The notes under the pieces: model-generated
The model's input: the letters and a program-made list of their open reading frames with translations, nothing else
The model's database searches: none
What the model was told of the DNA's origin: nothing
Position numbers and translations under genes: made by a program
NCBI RefSeq assembly: GCF_030486405.1
Contig: NZ_CP129613.1
Coordinates: 5,952,001-6,016,000 of the forward strand
Direction: 5' to 3'
DNA: 64,000 nt
Source of the DNA: Mycolicibacterium sp. HK-90
Lineage (GTDB): Bacteria > Actinomycetota > Actinomycetes > Mycobacteriales > Mycobacteriaceae
Shown: one piece after another, positions 1 to 9,056 of the stretch
How positions within the stretch are numbered: the first letter of the stretch is position 1
How the letters are laid out: every line of letters starts with the position of its first letter

Positions 1-456
1 CGGGTCACCGTCACCGATGTCGACGAAGAATCGGTGGCGCGCATCGCCGCCGGAGACCTCGGCTCCCATCCGCGGGCCGAGGTCCGCCAGATGGACGCCA
101 CCGCGATCGACGCCGCCGACGGCAGTTACGACCTGGCCCTGTTTGCATTGTCATTTCACCACCTGCCCCCGGCACCGGCCGCACGGGTGTTCGCCGAGGG
201 CACCCGCGTCGCCGACACGCTGCTGATCATCGATCTGCCGCGACCGCCCGCCCCACTGCACCTGCTCCGCCTGGCGACGATGCTGCCTGCGGCGCTGGTG
301 CTTCCGTTCGCGCACGACGGCGTCATCAGCTCCCTGCGCAGCTACAGCCCGTCGGCGTTGCGCAGCCTGGCCCGCCATGCCGACCCGTCGATCGACGTCG
401 AGCTGCGCAGCGGGCTGAACCTCCCGCAGATCGTCGTCGCCAGACGCGCACGCTGA
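1..456 (+). CDS. Class I SAM-dependent methyltransferase, C-terminal part
   Basis: The reading frame is open from the first base, so the N-terminus lies outside the window. The visible 151 residues begin at a TDVDEESV segment, which fits the second strand of a Rossmann methyltransferase (acidic ribose-binding residue). The stretch YDLALFALSFHHL then matches the motif-IV/post-IV region of Methyltransf_11/25-type enzymes. No substrate can be inferred. It is the last non-ESX gene on the left. The espI-like gene on the opposite strand ends 6 bases after its stop, so this is probably the left border of the ESX locus. Confidence 0.75.
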   Translation, partial: RVTVTDVDEESVARIAAGDLGSHPRAEVRQMDATAIDAADGSYDLALFALSFHHLPPAPAARVFAEGTRVADTLLIIDLPRPPAPLHLLRLATMLPAALVLPFAHDGVISSLRSYSPSALRSLARHADPSIDVELRSGLNLPQIVVARRAR

Positions 457-462
457 ACTCGT

Positions 463-1491
463 TCAGGCGCGGCGCTGCATCTGAGGTGCGACCGAGAAGC
501 AGTCGGCGACGGTGGAGGCCAGTTCCAGGAAGGCTTGCCGGGTGGACCGGCTGAGGAAGCCGAGGTCGACCTCGGCACCCTCGGCGAGGTGATCGTCGAA
601 CGGGATCACGTGCACGGCCCGGACCCGGGGCAGGAAATGATTCGACAGCTGCGCCATGTCGAGGCCGAGCGCGCCCGGCCGCGAGGCACTGACCACCACC
701 ACGGCTTTCGGCACCAGGTGTGAATAACCGTTGCGCTCAAGCCAATCCAGCGTCGCCAAGGCGCTGCGTGCGGAGTCGATGGCCGGCGATGCGACGATCA
801 CGATCGCATCCGCCGCATCCAGCACACCCGCCATCGCCGAGTGCACCAGGCCGGTGCCGCAGTCGGTCAGGATGATGTTGTAGAAGCGCTGCAACACACT
901 CAGCACGCCGCGGTAGTCGTGCTCCGAGAAGGCCTCTGAGGTGGCCGGGTCCCGCTCGGACGCCAAAATCTCCAGGCGGCTTGAACTTTGGGAGGTGTGG
1001 CGGCGAATGTCCGAGTACCGCGATATGCCGTCATCGAGAAGCACGTCGCGCACGGTGGAATCGCACTCGTTGGGGCCACGCTGGGCCAGGGTGCCGAAGT
1101 CGGGATTGGCATCCACCGCGATCACCCGGTCGCCGCGGGTTGCCGCCAGGGTGGCGCCCAGGCCGACGGTGGTGGTGGTCTTGCCCACCCCGCCCTTCTG
1201 CGACAGCAGAGCGATGTTGAACGGTCCGCCGACCACCGGTTGGTTGACCCGATCGAGGAGGGCCTTCTGGTTGGCCTCGTCGTCGGAGATGCCCGGGTTC
1301 ACGCCGGTGACCCGGTAGACGGCCTTGCGCCAGCCCGACCGCGGGGTGGGCGTGGCGCGGACCAGCCCGAGGTCGCCGTTGGTCGGCACCATCGAGTGAT
1401 GCTGTCCGGCTCCGGTCCCCGGCTTGCTCGAGGTGAACGGAGTCTGTTCGGGCGGCCCCAGTTTCAGCCGCTCGTCGTCGCGGTCGGTCAT
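463..1491 (-). CDS. EspI-like ParA/MinD-family ATPase, copy 1
   Basis: A 342-aa cytoplasmic P-loop ATPase of the SIMIBI class. The deviant Walker A motif KGGVGKTT sits at residues 99-106, followed by VDANPDFGTL and the TDCGTG segment typical of MinD/ParA-type proteins in ESX loci. The first 90 residues are polar and carry an RSGWRKAVYRVTG segment also seen in the second EspI-like protein at 35560-37098. M. tuberculosis EspI is longer and has been linked to turning ESX-1 down when ATP is low; a similar control role is inferred here. It lies 16 bases downstream of eccA on the same strand, so the two are probably co-transcribed. Unlike copy 2 it has no long proline-rich N-terminus. Confidence 0.85.
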   Translation of the reverse strand: MTDRDDERLKLGPPEQTPFTSSKPGTGAGQHHSMVPTNGDLGLVRATPTPRSGWRKAVYRVTGVNPGISDDEANQKALLDRVNQPVVGGPFNIALLSQKGGVGKTTTTVGLGATLAATRGDRVIAVDANPDFGTLAQRGPNECDSTVRDVLLDDGISRYSDIRRHTSQSSSRLEILASERDPATSEAFSEHDYRGVLSVLQRFYNIILTDCGTGLVHSAMAGVLDAADAIVIVASPAIDSARSALATLDWLERNGYSHLVPKAVVVVSASRPGALGLDMAQLSNHFLPRVRAVHVIPFDDHLAEGAEVDLGFLSRSTRQAFLELASTVADCFSVAPQMQRRA

Positions 1492-1507
1492 GGCTGCTTC
1501 CTCGTCA

Positions 1508-3331
1508 TCAGCTCGGTGCCGTCATGCCGAGCACCTGTTTGAGTGCGGCTTGCATGTCCGGCAATTCGATTCGCATCAACTGCGCCTCATCGAGTTCCGA
1601 CAGGTTGGCACCGTGGATCTCGCTGAGCCGGTATTCGCGTTCCTCCTCGGCCGCCTCGATCACGTTGCGCACGAACCGGCCGTTGCCGGCCAGGTCGATG
1701 CCCGGGCGTAGTTGCCCCGACGAGTCGATCGCCTCGCTCTGACACAGCGTGACGCAGTTGCTGACGAGTTCGTCGTAGGCGGCCTCGGACAGCTCGGAGT
1801 CTCTGGTACGGGCGACCAGCCTTCCGATGTCGCCGAGTTCGTGTGGCCCGTACGAACCGAAACGGATCCGTTTGGTGAAGCGGGATGCCAGACCGTCATT
1901 GGAGGCCAGGAAGCGGTCGATCTCGGCGTCATAGCCGGCGATGATCACCACGAGGCGGTCGCGGTCGTTCTCCATGCGGGCCAGCAAGGTGTCGACCGCC
2001 TCACGGCCGAACGCGTCGCCGCCGGACAATCCGGTCTGGATCAGGGTGTAGGCCTCGTCGATGAACAGCACCCCGTCCATCGCCGAGTCGATCAGCGCGG
2101 TGGTCTTGATGGCGGTGCTGCCGAGGTGCTGGCCGACGAAGTCGTGGCGCTTGGCCTCGACGATGTTGGGGGTGCGCAGCAGACCGAGCCCGCAGTAGGT
2201 TTGCGCCACCACACGGGCGATCGTGGTCTTGCCGGTCCCGGGCGGGCCGGTGAACGCCAGGTGCAGGCTGCGCGCCGCGGAGCTGAGCCCTTTGTCGCCA
2301 CGGACCTTTGCCAGCATCGCCGCCGACTTCAGTTTGGCGACTTGGAGTTTGACCTCTGACAGGCCGATCTGGCGGTCCAGCTCCTGTTGCGCCGCTTGCA
2401 GGTATTCGTTGCCCCGCTCGGACAGGTCGTCGGCCATCAGGTCTTCGGCCGACGGCACGCTGGCCGGGTCCCACCGGTCGGTGCGCGATTCGACCATCTC
2501 CTTGGAGGTGATCACCAGACGGTACTTCGGATCGGCCAACGCGGCCGCGTTCGCCTCGAATCCGGGATCCTCGCTGTAGATCCGCTCGAAGATCACCCGG
2601 GCATCCTGCTCCTCGCCCATCTCGCGCAACGTCAGGCCCTTGCAGAACTCCGCGGCCCGCCGCGCCCCCGGGACCGGGCCGTCGATGGCCCGGTCGAGCC
2701 GGCGGATGCCCTCACCGAACAGCCCCATCTGGGCGCATGCCGACCCGACCATCAGATCGGCACCGGCACCGATGTAGTTGTCGGTGAACGACCCTGACCT
2801 GCTCAGCGCCGTCAGCACGTCGGGCCAGCGCTGGGTGGTGAAGTGCAGGACGCCGCGGATGTAGGCGCAGATCTCGCCGGCATCGGCCTCCGGTGTCGCG
2901 GGATTGGTTTGCTCGAGCTTGTCGAGCACCTGCTCGGCTTCGTCGAAGTCCTTCGCCCCGATCATGCTGGCGGCGTAGGCAAGCCACATCTCGGTCTTGG
3001 TGCTCAGCGGGTAATCGAGGTACAGCCCGGTCTGGAACCGTCCACTCAAGGCCCGCTGCGGCAGTCCGAGCCGGCGCTGCTCGCGGAACAGCGAGATCGT
3101 GCTGGTGCGGTACAGGTGGTAGATGACCTCCGGGCTGGTGTCGCCGGTGGCCGCGCGACCCAGCCACGCATCGCACATGTCCGGGTCGTACTCGGTGGCC
3201 CGGCGGAACGCCAGCGCCGCGTACGGCAGGTCGCGCTCGGCTTCCAATCCGTCGATAGGAATGCCGAGCGATAGCACTCCGGCATCGAAAACCCGCTGCG
3301 CATCGGTGGATCCACTCATCGGAGGTGACAC
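1508..3331 (-). CDS. eccA: EccA, AAA+ ATPase of the ESX system
   Basis: A 607-aa protein of the usual EccA length. The N-terminal ~280 residues form a TPR-like helical domain. The C-terminal AAA+ domain has Walker A GPPGTGKT at 362-369 and Walker B VLFIDEA at 421-427. EccA proteins are cytosolic CbbX-like ATPases thought to act on substrate-chaperone complexes such as PE/PPE with EspG. The GTG at 3331 is preceded by GAGGAG; an ATG at 3319 is an alternative start. It is divergent from the YbaB-like pair starting at 3502 and is followed by espI copy 1. No other eccA is present, so it presumably serves this locus. Confidence 0.93.
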   Translation of the reverse strand: MSPPMSGSTDAQRVFDAGVLSLGIPIDGLEAERDLPYAALAFRRATEYDPDMCDAWLGRAATGDTSPEVIYHLYRTSTISLFREQRRLGLPQRALSGRFQTGLYLDYPLSTKTEMWLAYAASMIGAKDFDEAEQVLDKLEQTNPATPEADAGEICAYIRGVLHFTTQRWPDVLTALSRSGSFTDNYIGAGADLMVGSACAQMGLFGEGIRRLDRAIDGPVPGARRAAEFCKGLTLREMGEEQDARVIFERIYSEDPGFEANAAALADPKYRLVITSKEMVESRTDRWDPASVPSAEDLMADDLSERGNEYLQAAQQELDRQIGLSEVKLQVAKLKSAAMLAKVRGDKGLSSAARSLHLAFTGPPGTGKTTIARVVAQTYCGLGLLRTPNIVEAKRHDFVGQHLGSTAIKTTALIDSAMDGVLFIDEAYTLIQTGLSGGDAFGREAVDTLLARMENDRDRLVVIIAGYDAEIDRFLASNDGLASRFTKRIRFGSYGPHELGDIGRLVARTRDSELSEAAYDELVSNCVTLCQSEAIDSSGQLRPGIDLAGNGRFVRNVIEAAEEEREYRLSEIHGANLSELDEAQLMRIELPDMQAALKQVLGMTAPS

Positions 3332-3501
3332 GTCTCCTCACTGCGCGGTCAGCCGCGATTCGCGCGCGATCTCGCCATTACGTCCCGGTGAGCCCGGTGA
3401 GCACCGAACGGACGCCCGCGATTGTACTAAGTTTGGCGATCGGAACACCTCGGCGCTGCGAGAAATTCCAGCGCCGCAGCTCAGGTGCGCGGGAGGCCAG
3501 A

Positions 3502-3819
3502 ATGACACTACCGGTCCAATCACCGGGCGGAACGATTTCGGTCCGCACCACCGAACGCGGGCTGCCCGTCGCGCTCCGCATCGACCCGGCCGAGTTGAAG
3601 AAGCCGCCGGCCCAACTGGCCGACGAGATCATGGCCCTGTGCCGGTTGTCAGCGGCACGCGCACAGGTCGAACGCCGCCGGGACCTGACCGAAAAGGGTT
3701 ACAGCACATCGGTAATCGACCCGCTGCGGTTGGCGACCGAAGACGACTTGGCCCGCGCGGAGGATCAGGTGCTCGGCGACGAGGACGAGCTGCCGACAAC
3801 CTGGAGCAGGTCGGTATGA
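3502..3819 (+). CDS. Small ESX-associated protein, EspH/YbaB-like
   Basis: A 105-aa protein. The ATG follows a GGGAGG ribosome binding site at 3491-3496. The pattern GGTISVRTTERG, then LADEIMALC, then an Arg/Ala-rich helix resembles the core of EspH and of the YbaB/EbfC-like small proteins that accompany ESX loci: two beta strands and a long amphipathic helix. No catalytic motif is seen. Its stop overlaps the start of the next gene in an ATGA arrangement, so the two are translationally coupled and their products may interact. The role is inferred only from family and context (adaptor or chaperone). Confidence 0.65.
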   Translation: MTLPVQSPGGTISVRTTERGLPVALRIDPAELKKPPAQLADEIMALCRLSAARAQVERRRDLTEKGYSTSVIDPLRLATEDDLARAEDQVLGDEDELPTTWSRSV

Positions 3820-4169
3820 GCAGTCTCGCAGACTCCCTGGTCGAACGCATCCGCAAGCAGCGTGACCTGGTACAGGCGATGGATGAGCACTGCCAGTCGA
3901 TCTCGGCGCGCGTCACCAGCCGTGACGGGAACGTCAGCGTCGAAGTCGACGGCATGGGTGCGATGACCGGGCTCTGGCTGGGCCCGGCCGCGCACAAGCT
4001 CGGCGCCGACGCACTGGCGAAGCTCGTCGTCGAAACAGCAGGTGCCGCCGCGCAGGTGGCGACCGCCCGACAGCAGTTCCTGTCCCAGGAATTCGCGGCG
4101 CGGATGCAGGAACTCCAGCAGGCACCGCTGACCCGTTGGGACGGCGGCTCTTTCGAACCCGAGCGCTGA
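3816..4169 (+). CDS. YbaB/EbfC-family protein (EspL-like)
   Basis: A 117-aa protein with the YbaB fold order: an N-terminal helix, the strand DGNVSVEVDGMGAMTGLWL, then a long helix. EspL of ESX-1 belongs to the same broad group and stabilises other Esp proteins. Here it is coupled to the preceding EspH-like gene by a 4-base ATGA overlap. It lies just before the EspC-like/EspA-like pair, whose products are candidate partners. It is distinct from the two YbaB-like proteins that precede the toxin-type genes further right. Confidence 0.72.
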   Translation: MSSLADSLVERIRKQRDLVQAMDEHCQSISARVTSRDGNVSVEVDGMGAMTGLWLGPAAHKLGADALAKLVVETAGAAAQVATARQQFLSQEFAARMQELQQAPLTRWDGGSFEPER

Positions 4170-4435
4170 AGACTCTTTCGGCAAACCATCATCCACGGCA
4201 CGGGCCGACCAACCGGTCGGCTCCTGAACTGCGAAGCAGTCCCACATCGCGGGTTCGATGCGCACGCGATAATTGGTTATCCAGCAATTCTTTCTGGCAC
4301 GCTAATTACCAAAACGAACGATCTACATGCATTATTCGCTCAAAATTCAGTTAGCTGCGGATCGCTCACACAGCTATAGTTTATTGGTCTCGTGCCCACA
4401 CAGCGTCCACATCCAGCTGGAAAGGTATTTGCACG
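4170..4435 (+). other. AT-richer intergenic region before the effector genes
   Basis: These 266 bases hold no convincing gene and are clearly richer in A/T than their surroundings, especially 4270-4385. They separate the coupled YbaB-like pair from the EspC-like gene and probably contain the promoter for the 4436-8957 gene series. Confidence 0.5.
4351..4380 (+). promoter_or_regulatory. Possible sigma-70-type promoter
   Basis: TTAGCT at 4351-4356 and TATAGT at 4375-4380 are separated by 18 bases. The -10 box is good, the -35 box is weak. The ATG of the EspC-like gene is 55 bases downstream. Identified by eye only. Confidence 0.3.
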
Positions 4436-4720
4436 ATGAGCGACCATTTCGCCGCCCAGCCTGCCGGGATGGCTACTTTTTCCGCCGCGAACGAGGCTGC
4501 CGCTTCGGCGATCTCCGCGGCCGGATCCGCGGATTCCGCAGCGATGCTCATGGCCGCGGCGGCCGCCCTCGGCCCGATCGGCGCGGTCTACCTTGCAGCG
4601 TTCGGGCCTGCTCAGGCAAGCAATTTGGCGGGAACGTTAATGGTCGGAGGCGTACATGCCGCCACCGGCGCCGCCACCGGAATGTCTCGATCCGCCGTGC
4701 TGTCCAACGAGAGCGCCTAG
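4436..4720 (+). CDS. EspC-like (DUF2580-type) small secretion target
   Basis: A 94-aa, Ala-rich, helical protein. It starts with a polar HFAAQPAGM segment, then two Ala-rich helices around a LGPIGAVYLAAF turn, a layout like EspC/DUF2580-type T7SS targets. An AAAGG sequence lies upstream of the ATG. It is followed after 12 bases by the EspA-like gene, matching the EspC-EspA and EspF-EspE gene pairs of ESX-1. I infer that the two proteins are secreted as partners. It could instead be a degenerate PE-like protein. Confidence 0.6.
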   Translation: MSDHFAAQPAGMATFSAANEAAASAISAAGSADSAAMLMAAAAALGPIGAVYLAAFGPAQASNLAGTLMVGGVHAATGAATGMSRSAVLSNESA

Positions 4721-4732
4721 GCCCGGCTCGGC

Positions 4733-6028
4733 ATGCCGTCAATTTTGCCTCCCCAGCCGGTCACCCCGGTAGGCCAGCTAGCTCAGCAGGTTCCCGGCTA
4801 CGACGCCACCCCCGTCATCGCTGCTCAAGAACAGAATCTGCAAGACTTTCTGAATTTGCCAGTGCGCCAAATTCTTGAGCGTCTGGGTTTGCCACCTATT
4901 GGAGAGCAAAAGCCCGGGGAGGAACCTCCGCCGGAGGAACAACCCCAGGAACAACCGCCCGCCAATCCCATGGATCCGAGCGCGTTGATCAGCCCGGTCA
5001 CCGACGCACTCTCCACCCTGGGCACCGGGTTGTTCGAAGGTGTCGATCCGACGACGATGCTGCAGGCCATCACCAAGACGTTCGAATCCACGGGCGGGTC
5101 GCTGCAGCAGTCCGTCGGTTCGGTCAACGACGCGTGGCAGGGCGAATCCGGCACCGCCGCGGCTTCCAAGACCACCGCGGCGATTTCCGACGGGGCCGAG
5201 GTCGGCGCCCAATCCGACGCGCTGAGCAAGAGTTTGAACACGGCCGCCGTCAACGTCGGCCAGGCCAGGGTCCGGCTCATCGCGATCATCACCGAGTTCG
5301 CTGCGACGATCGCCGCGATCGGGCCCATGATCATCTTCCCGTGGGGGTGGGCAGCGGCAATCGCGGCCGCCAACAAGGCAATTGCGACCACCGCCGAGGT
5401 GATGACCGAACTGCAGAGTTCGCTGGCCACCCAGGCCGCGCAGGTCACCGCGGCCGGAGCGCCGGTAAGCGTCACCTCCGCTCCCGAGGCCGCATCGCTG
5501 GCCAGTCTGGCCTCGCCGCTGATGTCGATGGCGACCAAGGGGGCCGGGGCCGGCGTGCAGGCGGGCACCGGCGCCGCCTCCGCGGCAAGTCAGGCCGCCG
5601 CCAAGCCCGCCATCGATCCTGCTGTCGATCCTGCGGGATCGGACCCGGCCGCGGCCGGCGGCGCCGCCGCCCTGGCCGGCGCCGGCAGGGGCGGTGGCGG
5701 AGGCGGAATCGGGGCCGGCGGAACGTCGGCCCTCCGTTCGCTGCCGATGACGGCGATGCTGCAGGCCGAAACTGCCAGCGCCCCAGCACAATCTACCGCG
5801 CCACGGGTCGGCGGCGTCGGAGCACCCGGCATGATGGGTGGTGGTCCATATGCCCCGATGGGCGGGCAGGGCGCGAATGCGTCGTCGAGCAACAACCACA
5901 CATCGGCATCGTTCCTGCACACCACCGACCAAGGCAGCGAGATCGTCGGCGATCTCGGCACTGTGGCACCCCCGGTCCTCGGGGAGGCCGACCCGTATCA
6001 GACCCCGGACGTCGAACTCCGGATCTAG
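4733..6028 (+). CDS. EspA/EspE-like secreted effector with a W-x-G turn
   Basis: A 431-aa protein. Residues 1-80 are Pro/Glu/Gln-rich. A helical hairpin follows with the turn WQG at 135-137, then a hydrophobic segment around IGPMIIFPWGW near residue 200, and an Ala-rich region. The C-terminal ~150 residues are Gly/Ala/Pro-rich with PGMMGGGPYAPMGG and an acidic tail. This layout fits the EspA/EspE/EspB group of ESX-dependent secreted proteins. The upstream EspC-like gene is the likely partner. No strong ribosome binding site precedes the ATG at 4733, so coupling to the upstream gene is likely. The tail resembles that of the PPE-like protein at 6403, which suggests a shared extracellular role. 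Confidence 0.65.
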   Translation: MPSILPPQPVTPVGQLAQQVPGYDATPVIAAQEQNLQDFLNLPVRQILERLGLPPIGEQKPGEEPPPEEQPQEQPPANPMDPSALISPVTDALSTLGTGLFEGVDPTTMLQAITKTFESTGGSLQQSVGSVNDAWQGESGTAAASKTTAAISDGAEVGAQSDALSKSLNTAAVNVGQARVRLIAIITEFAATIAAIGPMIIFPWGWAAAIAAANKAIATTAEVMTELQSSLATQAAQVTAAGAPVSVTSAPEAASLASLASPLMSMATKGAGAGVQAGTGAASAASQAAAKPAIDPAVDPAGSDPAAAGGAAALAGAGRGGGGGGIGAGGTSALRSLPMTAMLQAETASAPAQSTAPRVGGVGAPGMMGGGPYAPMGGQGANASSSNNHTSASFLHTTDQGSEIVGDLGTVAPPVLGEADPYQTPDVELRI

Positions 6029-6052
6029 TCAACCTCGATAAGGAGAAGTGTT

Positions 6053-6346
6053 ATGGCCGACAGCGCCGGCATGTCCATCCAGCCCGCAGAGGTGCAGGAG
6101 ATCAGCCGTCAACTCGACGAACTCGCCAACCGCGTACAACGCGTGATGACCGACGAGGCACCCAACCTGACGGTGACGCCGTCCGCCCGCGATGAGGTCT
6201 CGCAGCGAGTCGCGCAGACACTCAACGAGGTTCATACCCAGTTCGGCACCTCGACCGATCAGGGATTGACCGAGATGCACGAGGTGGCAGCGACCCTGCG
6301 CGGCCATTCGTCCAACATCGCCGCCTCGGAGGGCTTCATCGACTAG
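6053..6346 (+). CDS. PE-type protein
   Basis: A 97-aa protein of PE size, predicted as two antiparallel helices, starting MADSAGMSIQPAEV after an AAGGAG site 7 bases upstream. It has no long C-terminal extension, like PE35 and PE36. It directly precedes the PPE-like gene, the usual arrangement for secreted PE-PPE heterodimers that are recognised by EspG. Confidence 0.75.
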   Translation: MADSAGMSIQPAEVQEISRQLDELANRVQRVMTDEAPNLTVTPSARDEVSQRVAQTLNEVHTQFGTSTDQGLTEMHEVAATLRGHSSNIAASEGFID

Positions 6347-6402
6347 CCATCGCGGGTCATCAGTTTCATCCGATTTTCGTCGGCGAGGGGAGGGTTCTGG
6401 GC

Positions 6403-7488
6403 GTGGGGTTCACCAACGTTGCGTGGGAGTCGCGCAGCACCGAGCAGCTGGCGCGCGACCTCACCGAGGGGCCGGGCCCGGCCTCGGTTGGCGGAGCCGG
6501 TGCGGCCTGGGTTCGGGTCGCCAATGAATTGGCCAATGTCTCCACCGATTTCGACAAACTCGTGGCACGGCTGCGCACCGTCTGGGACAGTCAGGCCTCC
6601 ACCGCCGCAGCCCAGCGCCTGGAAGAGTTCGGCAAGTGGCTGCAGGCGATCAGCCTGAGCGCGGCAGGTAACGGGCAGCGCGCGGAAGAAGCCGCCGTGG
6701 CCAACACGGTGGCGGTGCTCGCCATGCCGAGCGTCTCCGAGGCGGTCGAGGCCAAGACCGCCCAGGACATGATGGCCTCCCTCGCGGCCTACAACGGTGC
6801 GGTGCTGACCGGCAACTTCGCCGAGTTCGATGCGGCAGCCACCGCCGACCAGGCCAATGCCGCAGCCGTCATGCAGCAATACGAGGAGGCGGCGGCTCCC
6901 CTGGCCCAGCCATGGGAACAGCCGCTGCCCCCGCAGGTGTCGAATGGCAACGCCCTCAAGGCCGAACAGGGCGGCGAAAGCGCTGCCGGCGGTGGCGGCG
7001 GGGCAGCTGGTGGCGCCGCCGCGGTGCCCCCACCGCCGCTGGCGCCGATGTTCGCACCCGGCGTCAAGTCGAGCGGCGACCCGAAGGCGTTGCAGAAAAC
7101 CGGTTTCGCCGGCACCGGAGGCGGCGCTTCGGGTACCGGCATGGGTGGGGCACCGTACGCGCCGATGGCCGCGATGGGACGCGGCGACCAGCAGCGCGAC
7201 TACGAATCCGTGCAGCCAGCGGCGACTCTCGACGGGGCGGGTGAACCGGGCGCCGGGGCATCGGACGCCGGTCAGGCTTGGCTGCCGGCTACACAGCAGA
7301 ACGACGCACCGTTCATGGTGTCGAATGTCAGCTGGGGTCCCGACACCGCGGTGTTCGACGAACTCGCCGCTCCCGAGGTACCCGCGGGGGAGGGCTTCGC
7401 CGATGAGCCGGAACGCACGCTCGAGCAGGTGGACAACCGCTGGGTCACTCCCCCGGTGATCGGTGTCGACCGGGGGCTCAACCTATGA
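6403..7488 (+). CDS. PPE-type protein with Gly-rich tail
   Basis: A 361-aa protein starting with GTG. The first ~175 residues are an Ala-rich helical PPE-like domain (WESRSTEQLARDL, later AVLAMPSVSEAVEA). The remainder is a Gly/Ala/Pro-rich tail with GMGGAPYAPM and an acidic end. Length and order resemble the PPE proteins encoded inside ESX loci (PPE68, PPE69). Gene order PE-PPE-EspG is conserved, and the stop overlaps the start of espG by ATGA. It is a probable heterodimer partner of the 97-aa PE protein. Confidence 0.8.
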   Translation: MGFTNVAWESRSTEQLARDLTEGPGPASVGGAGAAWVRVANELANVSTDFDKLVARLRTVWDSQASTAAAQRLEEFGKWLQAISLSAAGNGQRAEEAAVANTVAVLAMPSVSEAVEAKTAQDMMASLAAYNGAVLTGNFAEFDAAATADQANAAAVMQQYEEAAAPLAQPWEQPLPPQVSNGNALKAEQGGESAAGGGGGAAGGAAAVPPPPLAPMFAPGVKSSGDPKALQKTGFAGTGGGASGTGMGGAPYAPMAAMGRGDQQRDYESVQPAATLDGAGEPGAGASDAGQAWLPATQQNDAPFMVSNVSWGPDTAVFDELAAPEVPAGEGFADEPERTLEQVDNRWVTPPVIGVDRGLNL

Positions 7489-8297
7489 CCACCGCCCTGG
7501 CACCGCCCGTCGTGGTGAATGACGATGAAATGCATGTTCTGGCAACCCGTCTCGGCGTCCAGGCGCTGCCGCTGGTATTGGACCTGCGGCCGCGGCACCC
7601 CACCGAGACGGCACGGGCACAGGCGGCCATGCAGGCCACCCGGAGCCTGACCGGGCGAGACCTGATCCTGGCGGGTGAGGTGAGCGCAGACCTTGCCACG
7701 CTGGTGCAGTCCCTGCAGCGGCCGGAGCGTGAGCTGGCCATGCGTCTGGTGACCCCCGACGGACTGGCGCGGGTAACCGTGGTGCGCTCTGGCCCGCAAT
7801 GCGTCTCGGCATGCCGGGTCGGCAACGAGATCACCCTGCAGGCGGTCGCCGACGGCGACGGCCTGTCCAGCGCCGCGCGGGCCTTGTTGCGTGCACTGCC
7901 TGCGGCCACACCGGCCGAGACCAACCCGGTCGGCGGGCCACTCGTCGAAGTCAGCCAGGCCCTGTCGGACACCCATGACGCCACGGTGTTGTCCGACCGG
8001 ATCCGGGCACTGGGCGCCGATCCCCGCTCCGCGATGCTGCTCGGGTCCGCGCTGGCCGCCCGGCTCGCGTTTGCCGAGATCGTCTACTACGCACTCGATG
8101 ACGACACCGATCGCGTCTCGCGGTCGGCCGGGGCAGTCGGCGTCTTCTACACCAAACGTGGCCGTGTGGTCGGTGCCCCCAGCGCCTCACCCAGCGGCCA
8201 GTTGTGGACCACCCTGAAGCCGGGGTCAGACCACACCATCAAACAGGCCATCGGTCAACTCGTCGAGCTGTCCGGCTACAGATGGGGGGACTGCTAG
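7485..8297 (+). CDS. espG: EspG, PE/PPE-specific chaperone, copy 1
   Basis: A 270-aa cytosolic protein of the EspG family (ESX secretion-associated protein). It opens with a DDEMHVLATRLG helix and ends in the typical segment VGVFYTKRGRVVG and a C-terminal helix. EspG binds the tip of its cognate PE-PPE dimer and keeps it soluble before export. It is translationally coupled to the PPE-type gene through an ATGA overlap, so that pair is its likely client. A second, diverged EspG-like gene lies at 9057. Confidence 0.88.
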   Translation: MTTALAPPVVVNDDEMHVLATRLGVQALPLVLDLRPRHPTETARAQAAMQATRSLTGRDLILAGEVSADLATLVQSLQRPERELAMRLVTPDGLARVTVVRSGPQCVSACRVGNEITLQAVADGDGLSSAARALLRALPAATPAETNPVGGPLVEVSQALSDTHDATVLSDRIRALGADPRSAMLLGSALAARLAFAEIVYYALDDDTDRVSRSAGAVGVFYTKRGRVVGAPSASPSGQLWTTLKPGSDHTIKQAIGQLVELSGYRWGDC

Positions 8298-8376
8298 ATC
8301 CGCTCCCCGTGTTCATCAGCGAATTCTCAACCACCGTCCGGCGATTCGCGCCGGGTATGACAAAGAGAGGTAAGAC

Positions 8377-8646
8377 ATGGCACTTCATCTGACACCTGAC
8401 GAAGCTCAGAAGAAGATCGAGAACGTCGACCAACAGATGATGGATGTCCGGCGGCTGGCTGCCCAGATCCTCGAATCCACCGAGGCCATGACGTCCAGCT
8501 CGTGGACGGGCGGCAGGGCGGCGAAGTTCCGCGGCATCATGACGCAGCACAACGAAGACTTCAACTACGTCATCAACAACCTGCAGCAGATCGTCGACAA
8601 GGGTAAGGCCGACATCAACGCACTTGTCAGCCACGAAGCCGACTAG
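8377..8646 (+). CDS. WXG100 protein (EsxB/EsxA type)
   Basis: An 89-aa helix-turn-helix protein with the turn WTG in SSWTGGRAA, the hallmark of WXG100 proteins. A GAGAGG site precedes the ATG. It is followed 20 bases later by a 96-aa Esx-like gene; such tandem genes encode secreted heterodimers. No clear YxxxD/E export signal is seen at the C-terminus of either protein. Confidence 0.88.
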   Translation: MALHLTPDEAQKKIENVDQQMMDVRRLAAQILESTEAMTSSSWTGGRAAKFRGIMTQHNEDFNYVINNLQQIVDKGKADINALVSHEAD

Positions 8647-8666
8647 CGACCGAAAGGGCTTGATCA

Positions 8667-8957
8667 ATGGACATGAGCAACATCAACTACCAGTACGCGG
8701 CCAACAACTCGTCCCTGGACGACATTCAGGGGATGACCAACAACGCGCAGGCGATGCGCGATGAGGTCAACCAGGTCTTCACCGCGCTGCAGGGCGTGTA
8801 CGAAGGCGAGGCCGCCGCGATGCTGTTCCAGAAGCAGACTCAGATCCTGGAGCAGATGGACGCGATCCTCAACGAGATCACCCAGACCCGGTCCGGCGGC
8901 AATCAGTCGCAGGAGGACGCGGCGGCGCTCGACGCCCACCTCGCCGGCGGCTTCTGA
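8667..8957 (+). CDS. Esx-type protein with YEG instead of WXG
   Basis: A 96-aa helical hairpin protein, partner of the WXG100 protein just upstream. The turn reads GVYEGEA, so Tyr replaces the usual Trp. AAAGGG precedes the ATG. Size, position and helix pattern support an Esx identity despite the substitution. It is probably the second subunit of a secreted Esx heterodimer. Confidence 0.8.
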   Translation: MDMSNINYQYAANNSSLDDIQGMTNNAQAMRDEVNQVFTALQGVYEGEAAAMLFQKQTQILEQMDAILNEITQTRSGGNQSQEDAAALDAHLAGGF

Positions 8958-9056
8958 CCCGGCGGTCTTGTCGGCGGGCTCGGTTGTCGGCACCATCGAC
9001 GACCGGGCCCGCTGGTGCGTCCGTTCTCCCAGCTGCCAGAAAGAAAGGGGCTCAAC

